A DNA stretch of 64,000 nucleotides from Euphorbia lathyris (GCF_963576675.1 NC_088916.1:12066501-12130500), one strand, 5' to 3'; shown: positions 1 to 12,450, counted from the first letter of the stretch. Translations and numbers: made by a program. Notes: generated by a model not told the origin, from the letters alone.

Positions 1-294
1 GCGTTTTCTGGCGAGAAATAAAGTACCCAAAAAATTCTCAAAAAATTTCAGAAAATGTAAAACATTATTCTAAGAAACTTTAATTCTTGGGTCGAAGTGA
101 GATTTCTTACGGTATAGTCCCAACAAATTGTTGAAGCATGTAAAATGGATAAAATTAAGGAAAAAGTTTTATTGGGACTAAATCGTAACAAATCTCACTT
201 TGACCAAAGAATTAAAGTTTCTTAGAATAATATTTTACATTTTTTGGAATTTTTTGAGAATTTTCTGGACATCTTTTTGCTCGCCGGAAAACGC
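1..294. repeat. Foldback (inverted-repeat) element, probably cut by the window start
   Basis: The first ~110 bases are repeated in reverse complement at about 185-294, around a short unpaired centre. The outer ends match as GCGTTTTCTGGCGAG and CTCGCCGGAAAACGC. Length and lack of coding capacity suit a non-autonomous MITE or foldback transposon. The left flank lies outside the window, so no target duplication can be read. Confidence 0.7.
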
Positions 295-581
295 CCACCC
301 GGATTCCGTTCACCGGAACTTGAGCTTCATGGATCTTAAAATGACCGTTTAATTAAGACGAGTCCAACGGTAAATTTTTTTTTGAAAAACGAGGTTGGAA
401 AAGTTGGGAAAATGCATTTTAAAGAAAAAAAATAAAACAATTTTCTCTATCATCTCTTTCATTTTATTTACCAATTTGTCACCTTCCCTTTTTAATTATT
501 ATCAAAACTACGTAGTTTTGTTATGTCACACAATATGCTTCTTGTCACAACTTAAACCCTTGTCTCGCTGGATCTCACCAC

Positions 582-608
582 TATATATATATATATATAT
601 ATATATAT
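582..608. repeat. TA dinucleotide microsatellite
   Basis: Uninterrupted TA repeat of about 13 units. Confidence 0.9.
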
Positions 609-663
609 CAATATAAATACCCAAGAGTTTACAAAAAAAACAAGACCTATAATTATGCCTATA

Positions 664-720
664 ATTATTTGATTGATTTGTAATTACGCTAATGTGATAA
701 TTACAAATCAATCAAATAAT
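664..720. repeat. Perfect short inverted repeat (hairpin)
   Basis: Two 23-base arms (664-686 and 698-720) are exact reverse complements around an 11-base loop. It is AT-rich with no U-tract pairing that would suggest a terminator. It may be a minimal MITE remnant. Confidence 0.75.
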
Positions 721-756
721 ATATTTGCTAAACAAGGTAATTACATATCTAATTAA

Positions 757-832
757 TATTTATCGATAAATGAATAATTTATTAATTTATCGATAAATGA
801 ATAATTTATTTATTTATCGATAAATAAATAAT
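757..832. repeat. Three-unit tandem repeat with ATCGAT core
   Basis: Three near-identical units of about 23-26 bases, each containing TTTATCGATAAAT and a following AATAAT. Each core is itself palindromic. Confidence 0.75.
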
Positions 833-2047
833 CTCGCTTAATGAATATTTTTTTTCGGTTCCAAAGATATGCATTTATAGAGGTTTTACTGTATTGTGAC
901 AACAAAAAAATCGTCACTACATATTATGTACCTCAAAGAGACCCCAAATTTCACAAGCATCTTTGATTTTAGCCATGGTGGAAGCTCTCTTATCACCTTT
1001 AAGCTTCTCCATGTTAGATCAGTGGGAACACCATTTTATCTCTGTGTTTATATTTAACTCCATATTTTTTTGTGTTTTTGTTGAAACAAACTTGAAACTT
1101 ACTAACAATATATATAGAAGCTGGGAGAAATTCATTACAAAAACCATTATTTTTCATAAAGAGTAACTTTTTTTTTAATTTCAAAATGCAATAAGGAAAT
1201 AAATAAGATTTGGACTTTAGCTAGTATGCTCAGTAACAGTCTTGATCACATGAACCTTAATGAGCATGTAGAATTTGCCCATTCAGCGTTATTCATTAAG
1301 GTGCATGTGAAAATTCTTGTGGTCAGTAAATGGTTATGTTATGTTGTTCACATTCACCAACCTTGTTGCTTCGGCCACTGCATGTGCCTTTCGGTTGGTG
1401 TTTTGTTTTTTTTAATAGCGCAAATAAGATTTGGACTTTTGCTCATTTGGTCAGTTATGCTGTTTACATTCATTGTTCTTGTTACTCGAGCCACCGCATG
1501 TGCCTCTATGTTCGTGTTTTGTTTTTTATTTTAATATGACAAATTAGTTCACGTGGCCCATAACTCTATTTTACTTTAAAAATGTATATTATCATTTACT
1601 GGTTTTAAGCTCATTTAAGTTTTAAGCTCTAAATTGTGGAACTTATGGAAATGATATATTAAAGACCATTAATTCTTGAACTTTTACTGGTTTTAAGCTC
1701 ATTTAAGTTTTATTTGGTTAAGATTTCACTTGGTTGTTTAGAGAGAAAAACACTTTAAAAATGGTAATTTCAAAAATTGAAAATGGTAGTTTTATGAAAA
1801 ATATGGTTTTAACCAACTTTAATTCTTAAATTTTTTCTTTTGGAAGTCCTCATTAGTCATTTTGGTTTGGTCAAACCATGAAAAAGTTTCTTATGTCAGT
1901 AAAGTGCAAAATAGGCCATGATTTTAGATTTTAAAGTTCGGAGGTGATAATGGATCTATTACAAATTTAAAGAATTATGAGTGTAATTTATCCTATTTTA
2001 ATATTAGAAAAGTTTCTATGCTTTGAAAGTGTTATCGTAATTTTGTG

Positions 2048-2547
2048 TGTTGAATCTCCGATCAGAACTTCGATCACCTGAAAACACAATAACGATCAGA
2101 AAAGGGGCTGGTGACCGGCGAACCCTCTCTGATGCTAAAGTCGATTGATAATCGAGAGAATATCAAGGACTAAGTGAAAGAAATGTATTAAAGCAATTAA
2201 GAATTAGATACCTGAATTTTGAAAAGACTTCTACTATTTATAGATAATAATAGTTGTACCTTTGGACACATGGCAGTTTATGATAGGTCAATGGATCCTA
2301 TCTTTGCGTGCCAACATGATTATGAGAATGAGGAGCGTAAATTTGGAGTCCAGTGCTTTCATTGGTCCATGTGTCCCTCGCAAATGTACTCTCAAGGATT
2401 CCTTCGGCTATATGAAGATGATCGAAAGTCAATGATTCGACCGATGTCGTCATTCTTCTTTTCCTTGCACTGTCTAGGGCCCATCTGAACTTCTTAAGTT
2501 GTGTTGGGCCTTCTTGAGGTCATTCCAAATAACTTAATACGGTAACA
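2048..2547 (-). mobile_element. 3' LTR of a Ty3/gypsy (Tat-like) retrotransposon
   Basis: A block of about 500 bases bounded by TGTT and AACA in inverted arrangement. On the minus strand it holds a TATAAATAG box (plus-strand position about 2237), placed as in an LTR promoter. Immediately outside its right edge the minus strand reads CTAGAGGGGAC, a polypurine tract (about 2550-2561), which marks this as the 3' LTR of a minus-strand element. The integrase remnant at 6138-7145 has the same orientation. The matching 5' LTR was not found in the window. Confidence 0.7.
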
Positions 2548-2862
2548 GATGTCCCCTCTAGTAACATTATGAAAACGTATTTTAGTCTTTTCCCAAATGA
2601 CGCATAGAATACTCCATTAGTTAATATGACATCATCAATAATTATCACTCTACCGTCAAATTAAAGGTGTTGTAATAATGATAAACACCCTCTTTTATAT
2701 TCCCAATGGTAAACGGTTGGCCTACTTTCTCCTTTTTTGCGACTTGTATAAATCATCATAGCCAGACCAAGGATCCTCTTCTTCAATCTCCCACCATTTT
2801 CATCTTCTCTGCAAATCGTAAGTTCCTTGCCTCCTTTCTTACTTTTAATTACTTTTCTTTTT

Positions 2863-5819
2863 GAAATGGCTTCTTCTTCTAAGCATGGACCTAAGAAAAT
2901 TTATAGGCCACTTCAAAATGAATCTAAACCTTCACATGAGCCTCTAGAAATTTCCATTGAAGAGACTGAATCTTCTACTCCTTCTCCTCAAAACCATGTC
3001 GCTGAAATGGCTGAGAACCTTTAAGATGAAAATTCTCATGATGAGGAAATAGCCAAACCCAAATAATCCAATCCCAAAGTGTTTGACTAGCCTTCCACAA
3101 TTACCAAAACTTGACTAAAATTTCTTCCAGATGTTTATCCCTGGTTAAAGGAATTTTCTCTATCCATGCCCGAAGAGAATGATAGACCTCATCTCCCCCA
3201 CTACTTCAACAAAAATGGGTATGTTTACCCAGTTCCTTGAGTGGGAGATAGAGTTCCCCCTACCTTCGGGCATATTAGTTGTCGTTAACGAGTTTAACCT
3301 TTGTCCCTGCCAAATTTCTTCGAATGCTTGGTTAAAACTTCTTGCCTTCAACAAAATCTGTAATGATTTAGCCATTGACCTTTACGGAACTCTGTTTTAG
3401 CATTTTTGGCATCCCACTAAGAAACCCGTAGAAGATTTTGTCTGTTGGGTTTGTCCGAAGAAAAGGCGCAATTTCTTGACGAACAAAATCCAAATTGTAA
3501 AGGACTTCAAGTCGAAATGGTTCTTGATAGAGTCAAACGATGTAGACCCAAACCATGCATATGTTCGTCGATGCTTTCCTTTCACCAGAAAATGGAACAA
3601 ACAGCCGAAAGAACCTCATTCGTGGAAACATGCACAAGTTCTGTCTTCGAAAGAAGAAGTTTGGGCGCATCGAATAGCCTCATACAACATTCAATGGGAA
3701 TACCCTGAATTTATGTGAATTCTCCGAAGCAATGGCCAAACATGTTTTTATCCCAAAACCGAGCTTTTTGCAAGTCTGGCAGATATCTTTTTTTGTTTTT
3801 TGCATTTATACTTCTTTTTTGTTGCAGGCCTTTCTGATCATGTCTACTAGTCGTGAAAAAAATGTTAGCTTAATTGAATAAGCTGAAACAAAAGTTAAGC
3901 AAGCCAAAACCTTAGTCGGACACAACTATTGTCATTAATGCCAAAGATAGCTCTCTTTCTCATCCTGCAACTGTAACATTCAAATCTTCATCCACAACTT
4001 CTGTCAATGAAATCCCAGCTTCGATTGAACAGATTGAGCCTTCTCGAGAAGATACTAACCAAGTGGTCATGGCTCTTCCAATCTCCTCCCCCAATCGGAT
4101 GCCTGAAACCAATCTTGTTCACGAGGAGATTCCCTTTTGCTTTATGACTCATATCATAGACATTAATTGCTCTAAAGATGGTAATCTTCCTTCTCCAAGT
4201 AGGTTTTGTTTTAACGTCGAGGGCTAATTTGAAGATAACACAAACCATTCTCCTGAGATTCCATTAAAGAAATGAACCAAGAAGGAGAATGTTGGTGAGA
4301 CCCTTCTACAACCAAAGTGAGTGCCTCAAAAGGAAATTGAAGAAGAAAGTTTATGAGATCATTGAAGCCGAACACACAGATTCAGACATCTCAGATATTG
4401 AGAGAGAAATGATGCTGGATGAGGCTAATAAAAAAGTATCCCAAAATTCTCGACTTAGAAGAATTCAAATCCCTCTAGCCAAAGACTCCTATTTTTTGAA
4501 GAAATGAGACAGAGAAATAGAAGTAATTGATCTCCAAAAACCTGTCCCGAAGAGAATGAAGGAGTATAAGGAGAAGATATCCCAAATAAGAGATAATGCT
4601 AAACATAGTATTCCTCCCAGGGTTAACCTTGAAACTATGCAGTAAATTACTGACACAATCAACTCCGAAGAGCTGGCGAAATTTGCTGAATATGACCGAA
4701 CCAAGGTAAACTCTCCTTATACTAGATGTAAAACTTGTTAACTTTTTATTCTTCCTACTTTCTCATTTCTAAACCTCTCTTTTTGCAGCTGTGGTCTGCT
4801 CTTTTTGGGGACCGGTTGTCCCTTCGAATCCTCGATATTACTGAAGATGTTGCTCGTCTGTTAGTTACGCCAGATGATGCCGAATTTTTTGAGCATCTAA
4901 ACGCCTTTGAGGCGGCTCGTGAAGCCTTGGAGAGAAAGGTATATGTAAGTTTCATCTTCCCCTTATTCTTTTCTCTTTGCTTTATTTTACTCTCCCGTTT
5001 TTATCCTCTAAATTTATTTTATAGGATCTATCCTCCATAACTCTACTCGTTGAACAATTCTGCAACTTGGCTACCAAATATCACGAGTTAAAGATGAAGA
5101 TGGATGTTCAACATCTTTCCACTGCCGAAGCTCTAAAAGAGTTAGATAATGTAAGAAGTGAGATGTTTATAACTCGAGAAGTACTAGATAAAGCTCAGCA
5201 AAAGGCTTCGGCATCCGAAAAAGCGAAAAAAAAAACAGTCATTCAAAAAGCGGCCCAGATTAATGATCCTGAAGAAGTTATAGCCACCAAGGATGAGCTT
5301 ATCAAAAAGCATCTGCAAACCTTGAAGGTCCTTCAAGATGAGCATGACACCTTGAAAATTAACTCAGAGAAGTATCTTAAAGCCCAGAACAAGTTCAAAA
5401 ATGAGCTCAGTCCTTTGAAAGATAAGATGGCCAAAACTACTTCCTTATTAGATTCGGCCAAAGCTGAGAGAGAAATGGCAGAAAGGGCTGGAAAGACGAT
5501 GACATTTGTCCAGACAAATAATACTGAGCTTCGAGGAAAAATAGCACTTTTGGAAGAAGAGAAGACTGCTTCCGAGGCCCACTTTACAAAAGTGATTGAA
5601 GATTTAAAAGCTCAAACTCTGGCTATTATTGCACAAACCAACGAAGAAGTAGAAGAACTTGGAACTAAAAAGTCTTTGCAGTTCATAGTGCTTTTTCTTC
5701 GGACTTTGAAAAAAAAATCCTGAAGCTGATTTTGACTTCTGGGTTAATCTTTTTTCCCCTCAGGATCCTGATTATCCTCATATACCAGACGAAGGAGAAT
5801 TCCCTGATCCTGCTTTGTA
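2863..5819 (+). pseudogene. Antisense gene remnant of the gypsy element (gypsy-type 'Transposase_28'-like, coiled coil)
   Basis: This plus-strand coding remnant lies between the integrase (minus strand) and the 3' LTR. That is where Tat/Grande-type plant gypsy elements carry an antisense ORF. The start is probably ATG 2863 (MASSSKHGPKK). Around 3200-3720 the reading (EFPLPSGILV, ISSNAWLKLLAF, then a WFLIE segment) resembles the plant 'putative gypsy type transposon' family; this is recognition from memory. Exon-like blocks with good splice borders follow: 4789-4938 (after TTTTTGCAG, before GTATAT), 5025 to about 5745 (after TTTTATAG) and about 5765-5819 ending DPAL-stop. The long exon encodes an alpha-helical, Lys/Glu-rich coiled coil of about 220 residues. 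Several stops and frameshifts between 3000 and 4700 show decay. Function unknown. Confidence 0.55.
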
Positions 5820-6137
5820 ATTTATCATTTTATCCATTGAATGTTCAGACAATTTATTTTATAAAAAAATCATCTGATTATTCAATTGTGTGAATGTGTA
5901 GATAAATTTTTATATCTTTTTTAGAATATTTTCGACTTAATGATTGTGACTAGAACCCTTTTAGTATGCATAAGATTAGTTTTTAGTATAATAAAAAAGG
6001 ATTCTAAGTAGGATTATAAGAAAGAGAGATCTGTATCTTCATGTATTTGCTTCGTTCGACTGCTTCAAAGCAGGATCTTAGAAGCTTAGGAATTGTACTA
6101 TCTAAAAAGAAAAATTACAAACTATTGAAAGGTAGGT

Positions 6138-7145
6138 TTATTGGTAGAATTTTCTTAAAGAGACCGTATTCCATGCTCTTGGGATTGATCTTCCATCCAA
6201 ATCCTGAAGCTTGTATTTACGTGTGCCAATACACTCGTCCACCTGGAAAGGTCCTTCCCAATTCCTTCTAAGCTTCCGTTCATCAACTCTAGATTTAGAA
6301 GCTTCAACATTCCTCATGACCAAATCCCCTGCAAAAAAAATTGTCGAGGTCTTACACGTTTGTCATGACAAGCTTTGATATGTTGTCAGTATGTTCTCCT
6401 TGTTCTTCCAAAAAATCTAGCTTTCGATGCATTGCCTCTTCATTCCCATCGGTGGAAAATATGTTGCTCTTGGGCTAGGACAACCAATTTCCACCGGGAC
6501 GAAAGCTTCAGCTCCATAAGTAAGAGAAAAAGGAATTTCTCCAATGGCGGCTTTAGGAGTAGTTCTGTATGCCCAAATGACATGTTGTAACTGATCAATC
6601 TAAGCTCATTTTGCCTTTCCCAATCTCTTCTTCAAGCCCTACATAATCATTCGGTTTATTACTTCAGTCATCCTGTTAGTTTGAGGATGAGCTGCCGAAG
6701 AGAACCGAAGTTTAATGCCGAGGCTCTCACAGAATGCATGAAAGGCTTTACAGTCAAATTGCTTGCCATTATCAGTAATGATTGTGTGTGGGATTCCAAA
6801 GCGGAAAATGACCATCTTCTCCATAAAAGTGATGATATTAGCCGAAGAGATTGTTACAACTGCTTCGGCTTCCACCCACTTAGAAAAATGATCCACATCA
6901 ACAACTAAAACTTTTTCTGACCTCTAGCAGTTGAGAAAGGACCCACAATATCAATTCCCCAAGTTGCAAACGGTCGTGCCGGTTGAATAACTCTTAAAGT
7001 TACCACCGATGACTAAATAATTGGAGCAAAAGACTGACATGCAGAACATTTCTTTACAAACTTAGCCGCATCTCTAACCATCTTAGGCCAAAAAACCCCT
7101 AGCAACTTGACCTTTTTTCCAAAGCATCCATGTTGTAAGCACAGA
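6138..7145 (-). pseudogene. Ty3/gypsy integrase remnant (3' end of pol)
   Basis: On the minus strand this reads as a gypsy integrase. A partial zinc-binding region ends in a CSACQ motif near 7040. The catalytic core follows at about 6896-6639 (DHFSKWVEA, TDNGKQF, HPQTN). Then comes a WAYRTTPKAA / FSLTYGAEA segment (about 6590-6480), and a C-terminal part (RNWEGPFQVDE, RKFYQ-stop) closes at 6138. Frameshifts and stops separate the pieces, so it is non-functional. The sequence breaks off near 7145 inside the zinc-binding region. Reverse transcriptase, protease, gag and the 5' LTR are missing, which indicates a large truncation. Confidence 0.85.
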
Positions 7146-7611
7146 CTTTTTCCGGACCTAGTGATGAGCTTATGTTACACTCTAGCTAACAGTTAGTGTA
7201 GGTGGGCTCCATACGACGCGTTGTGTGAGATACGAGCTAAGGACCCGGGCCCCGTTTTCTGAGTCATTTTAGTTTATTTAATTTTATTCTATCTTGATTT
7301 ATCATTTATGAAATAAAAAAATACTCGAAGTAAAAAATGATCTTCGATCGAAGACCTGTTCCTCGATCGAGGATGGGGGCTTGATCAGCGATCCTTGATG
7401 GTTTCAGGCAGTTTTTAATCAGGTTTCTAGCGGTTCTTTTCCCTATTCCCACTACAAGAAAGGTAGAAACTACCGAGGGTGAGAGACAATACTTTAGAAA
7501 TCCATTTTTGAGTGCAAAATCAAATAGAAAGAAAGAAAAAGAGTGAAATCCACTTGAAAGTGAGTGAAATTGAGTGAAATTGTGAGGTTTTTACACAAAT
7601 CTTACCAAAAC
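7146..7611. other. Non-coding junction; possible CACTA-type terminus
   Basis: No gene. At 7450 the sequence CACTACAAGAAA matches the classic 5' terminus of plant CACTA (En/Spm) transposons, and GAGTGAAAT-like short repeats follow at 7540-7585. No partner terminus in the right orientation was found, so this is at most a truncated end. Confidence 0.35.
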
Positions 7612-10600
7612 ACGACATTTTGAGGGGTTCAAACACCCAAACGTGACAATTTACAAAATTTTAGTTCGAAGAAACATGTTTATCACGACTGTTCTTCACT
7701 AAACGTCAATTCTGAAGTCATTACACTTCTAGAATTGACCTTTTTGGGTCAAAACTACTTCAATTTGGAGGTTTTCGGTCTAAGCATATGGGATACCACA
7801 TTTTTTTATCACTTTAATTGCTTGTTGCGCGTGTCTGGGTTGTTGTACAAGGTCTCAATCACACATTCGTCGGCCTACAAAACATAAAAACTAGATGTTT
7901 ACGAGCCATCCAAATTCTGACCAAATATGTCCATCTAAACTACTCGTTCCATCTCGGTCAGCCACACCCGAAGCCCAAACACAAAATCAGCCCCACTCTT
8001 CATCGATCGCTTGAGGTGCTCGTAGTGTTGGTGGATCCAAAGTCGACTGCAACTCAAAACCTCATTGAGGTAGCCAATTGTTGGCTCCAAGTTTATCGTT
8101 TCAATTACTAATTTCAATTCTATTATTTTTATTGTAATTATGCATTTCAATTTTTGATTATGTTATTGATTTGTTCACATTTTGTAATTAGTCTAGCAAT
8201 ATGTTGATATAGAAATCATTTCAATTGTAATTATTTGTCTTTAAACATGTACTCAGACTCTGTTTATATCAATAAAATAGACATTGTTTCCATCAAATTT
8301 CGTGTCAATTGTGCACTTACATTTCCTTTACTTATCTGCAATAGCCTTAAATCATCTAGCAAATTTTCTATAACGGCGCTAAGAACCCAAAAGGGACTTT
8401 CCAATCCTTGCATCTCTCGTCAATCGTTTCGTTTAGATTTCAAGTTTTGACGCACATAATCCATAAACTTCACCGTCCACATTAATTGAGAAATAATTTC
8501 TTCGGCATACCTGCACCTAAACCACATGTGACAAGATTGAAATTTGCATATTCACAAAATATAGCTAACGATATGTATAAACTGTTGGTCCCTGGTAATT
8601 AAGCTGACTAGAATTTATTTTGAGAGTTTATTAACTCAGCTTATGGTCAGCTTGGTGAGATATGTTTGAAGACAGCTTTAGTCAGATGTTGACTAAAGTT
8701 GTTTTCTTGTGAGTTGATAATTGACACTCTTGGATGTCAGCTTCAAACTCAGCACCACTTACTTACTCAAGATCAGCTTAGGCAATTTATATGCTGAGTA
8801 AATAAAGTAAACAACACATGCAATTATAAGAGAGAGTTTAGAGATTACTCAGTATCACTTATCCTGGTTCGGCCTCTCTGCCTACGTCCAGTCCCCAGAG
8901 TCCTCCGGGATTTTTGAAACCAATACTGAGCTCTTTAAAGGTAGAGCACAAACCGATTACAAGGCAGTTGAATATGCAAGAGTACCTTCCTCTATTCGTC
9001 TACTCAACTCCTACTAAGTGCTACAACCCAGCACCTAGATTTCTCTATCACTGAAATGCTTACAGCCAAGCACTCAGCTTTACACTCTCAATATTCCTAT
9101 TGATCACAGACTTGTTCTTTTTGAACTAAAGAACACTTTAGATGATTACAAATCAATCTAGCATTTACACATAGAATAGAAAAGTTGGTGTAAGATCCTT
9201 TTCGTATTTGAGTGCTTTTGAAACTTTCTCTCTTGTATTTTTCTTTTGATGCTTCTATAAATGATCCAAGTTTTTCGATTGTCCTTTTATAGAAGGAAAT
9301 CTGTAGATTTTATCGTTTTGAAATGTCTTGACCGTTAACATCAAAACGGCTCTTTTGGGGAACAATTTCTGGACAGCTTCAGACTGCACCGCCATTCCCT
9401 TTCTCTGTTTTCTTCAGGCGTCAGGTTTGTCTTCTAGCGTCTGGTTTGTCTTTTTGTGCCAGTTGTCTGTTTTCAATAATCCAACGTCCCATGGCTCTTG
9501 GAATTAGTCTTTTAGGTGTCTTCGAGGTTCCAATTATTGGTGCAGAAGATTGGCAGACTTTGTCCTTTAGTGAACGGATCCTTTATGCTGTCCTGACTGC
9601 CACTCAGCTTCGTTTGTTCTCTTCGAGTATTCAACGTTCATGCTGAGTTCCTTCTAGGTCAACTCCGTTTTGTTTAACCGCTCCTGAAGAAGTCTTCAAC
9701 TTTAGTCATCTTCGTTTTGCTTCTGAATTTTTACTCCACTCAGCTTCTATGCTGAGTTCCGTTCTACTCAGCTTCGCTTGTGCTGACTTTTGTCCTGTCT
9801 TTACTTTATATATTTTTGCACTCAATATTTAACAAACATATTAGTACAATTAAATCAAAGCATCTAAATTTAATTGCCTCTTAATCATGGATGATTTTGT
9901 CAAATCAAAATCTTGTGGAAATGTGTTTTAACATAAACTTTTTAATGTACTTAGTCCATTTTGTCAATATCTTAGCATTTTGTGTGAGACAATTTTTCAC
10001 TATGTTACTATACATTTTATTCCAAAAATATTTATGTAAAGTTGTTTGAACATTGATTTAGTCTTTTGACTTGCTACTACATCTTTAAACTTAAGAGTAT
10101 TTTCTTTATCTAACTTTTTAAGAATACTCAAAACTTTTCGGCATGTACTTTTTCTATTTTTACATTATCATCGGGCATGATTATCTTTCTAAATTTAGAA
10201 TGAACCTTATATATATATATAGGCATAATTTTTAATGTGTGACTTTAAAAATGTATAATAAATAACATTTTGGAAGTAATTTTTATCGATAACCGGTCCA
10301 AGCAAGAACCAAATAAAAGATAAAAGATAAAATGTATAATAAATTAGAGTTTATTTGTATATATAATATTCTTATATTGAGATTTTATTTTTTATTTTTA
10401 TTTTTGAAATAATATTGAGATTTTATTTGTTTAAAGATAAAAGATATAATTTGTGTATTGGATAATTCTTAATTCAATTGAACCAAACTTGGATACTGAA
10501 TAAGTTGAGATTGGGCTAGTCATTTTCAAGGCTGGGCCGACGGAATAAGTTGGGATTGGGCTAATCATGTTAGACTGGCTTGTTCAGAGATAGCCCAACT

Positions 10601-11380
10601 TGGCCTACAAGCATGTCTACTAAATTTTCTCGCTTTCAAGATAAAGAAAATAGATAAGTGCTAAATTTAATCCTAACATTAAACGAAGTGCAGATTTAGT
10701 TCTAATATATAAAATAGTGTAAATTTAATTCTAACGTTTTCACTATCAAAATTTTGAAAAAACTGGTTTGAATGTTATTTAATTATCACATCAGATCTTC
10801 CAAAGAAAATTGTCGATGAAACAGTTTCAGACTTTTTTTTTTGTAACTATATTAATAACAGATCAAATATTTTAGACAGTTCGATAAAAAAAATATTAAT
10901 AACACAGTTTTGTTAGTAATACATTCAATATCTTAGAACATTTTCAAGACTCCTAGTCAACTCTATAAAAATAATATAAATAATTGCTATTAGTGATTTA
11001 AAAGTAACTAGTATATATCATCTCCAACTATACTCCTCATATTCACTTCTTATTCATTATTTTATTATTAAAATTATTAATTATTGTTATATTTACCAAT
11101 AGTGAGAGTAGGGAGACTCCTCAATAATAAATTATGAACAAAAAAAATAAAATAAGAAGACACTAAAAATAGAGAGATGTTTTCTATTAATAGAGAATAT
11201 GGAAAGGCTCTTAGTGATTTGATTTTTAATTCTTCCTCCACTAATTTTAACTTAAAAGCCAAATTAAGAGACTAAAAATACTCTTAAACGTAATTGATAT
11301 ATGATAGTTAAATACCAATCAAAACAGTTTTTTCTAATTTTCAATAATGTAAGACTAACATTGTTTTTGAATCTAAATTG
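7612..11380. repeat. Segmental duplication, copy 1
   Basis: From CGACATTTTGAGGGG the sequence matches the segment starting near 12899 in direct orientation, with only scattered substitutions by eye. It is interrupted by an LTR insertion (8583-9933). It resumes through about 10440, then 10450-11380 matches 16037-16830. Copy 1 keeps about 130 bases near 11230-11360 that copy 2 lacks. Conserved short ORFs occur in both copies (for example 7818-8111) but have no recognised domain, so I do not call genes. Confidence 0.85.
8583..9933 (-). mobile_element. Solo LTR (Ty1/copia-type, perhaps SIRE-like) with 5-bp target duplication
   Basis: The 1351-base block starts TGTTGG and ends TTAACA and is flanked by TAAAC on both sides (8578-8582 and 9934-9938). 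The unoccupied site is visible in copy 2 of the duplication (about 13863-13875), which proves an insertion. The length, TG...CA borders and 5-bp duplication fit a solo LTR. Read on the minus strand, an ATATATAAAG box lies early in the block, so minus is the likely orientation. CTCAGC(TT) words recur throughout. The short ORFs inside are not genes. Confidence 0.85.
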
Positions 11381-12052
11381 AAGACCTAAAAATGTTTGAC
11401 TCCTCATTCTCTAATCCTGTGAGCCTGATGAGAAACCTAGAAGTTTCTAATCGGTTTGATGGGAAGAGGGTTACAGTGCGGAAACACAGGCAGTGAGATA
11501 AAGGGGGAAACGCAAGAGATGGGTAAGGGCCAGTGAGAGTGAAATTGAGGTCGTGAATGAGAGAAGCACCGGTGAGAGTGAAAGTGAGAAAGGGAGAAAG
11601 AGAGAACGAACAAATCAATGAGAAAGGGAGAATCCTTTAGGGTTACCAGTAAAGTGTAAAAGAGCCTACATTCCATCGAACAGGGTAAAGCGAGTGGGAA
11701 ATGAAAAAGTGGTAAGTGAATGGGTGGGAAGTGAAAATTATATGAAAATTATTGGGGGAAGTGTAAATTGGAGGGAAGTGAAAATTGTATCAAATTATTA
11801 TTGGGGGGAAGTGAAAATTGAGGGTAAAAATTAATGGTAGGAAATGAAAACATTAATTTGGTAGGTTTTTATTTTTTATTTTTGAGAAAATTTGGTAGGA
11901 TTTTTTAGTGGGTGTTATTTCTTGACTAATTTTTAATTAATGGGATCAAATTATCAATACATCGATTAAATACCAAATTCTTCTTAATATATTAATTAAT
12001 TAATATATATTTTATTTTATTAGTTGTTTTTTATTTTTTTCTATGGCCCTGT
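11381..12052. other. Non-coding spacer with purine-rich degenerate repeats
   Basis: No gene. About 11700-11860 contains five diverged units built on GGGAAGTGAAAATT. The ORFs at 11373-11676 are antisense readings of GA-rich low-complexity DNA. Confidence 0.5.
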
Positions 12053-12450
12053 TTGGAAAATAGCTGTTAGCTGATTACATTAGCTGTTAGGCCCTCTTCT
12101 TTATTATTTAATTTCAGTATCAGTATTTCAGTTTAGTTCAGTTTAGTAACTTTAAGTTTAGTTCAGTAATTTATCATTATTTATTATAATTATAATTATA
12201 ATTATTTTTTATCATTATTTTTATTGTAAACTTGTTTAATAAAAATTAACTGGTTGCTAATAGCTATTTGTGTAAAATGAAAAATAAAAATATGATAAAA
12301 TCTTTATTAAGAGTTAAATGGTAGTAAATAGGGGTAAAATTATCCTTCAAACAAGATGGATCAATAACCTAAATGAAAAAGCTCATAAAACCAGTTTTTT
12401 CAAAATTAGCTTTTTGGACCCAAAATGCTCTTTACTAAACATGACTTATG
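12053..12450. mobile_element. hAT-like MITE (TAGCTGTTAGCTG family)
   Basis: Begins near CCCTGTTTGGAAAATAGC and ends near a TTTACTAAACATGAC-like reverse terminus. Internal words (TTGCTAATAGCTATTTGTG, AAATTAGCTTTTTGGACC) recur in the copies at 54410-54780 and 54785-55850. There is no coding capacity. Target duplications were not resolved. Confidence 0.5.

Larger units (their letters stand above)
295..2047. other. Non-coding AT-rich stretch with small repeats
   Basis: No convincing gene. It holds a TA microsatellite (582-608), a perfect short palindrome (664-720), a short tandem array (757-832) and a diverged direct duplication (about 1320-1412 and 1448-1532, both with a TTCACATTCA/TTTACATTCA-like stretch and a CATGTGCCT core). 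The short ORFs here have no recognisable domain. Confidence 0.6.

Noticed and set aside
5067..5723. 218-residue coiled-coil ORF as a stand-alone host gene
   Set aside because: It starts mid-exon after an acceptor at 5024 and lies between gypsy integrase and LTR in the position of the antisense ORF of such elements, so it is better read as part of the element.
7818..8111. 97-residue ORF, conserved at 13104-13397
   Set aside because: The conservation is explained by the segmental duplication; the protein has no recognisable domain and the opposite strand is equally open.
9446..9646. 66-residue ORF near 9.5 kb
   Set aside because: It lies wholly inside the solo LTR.
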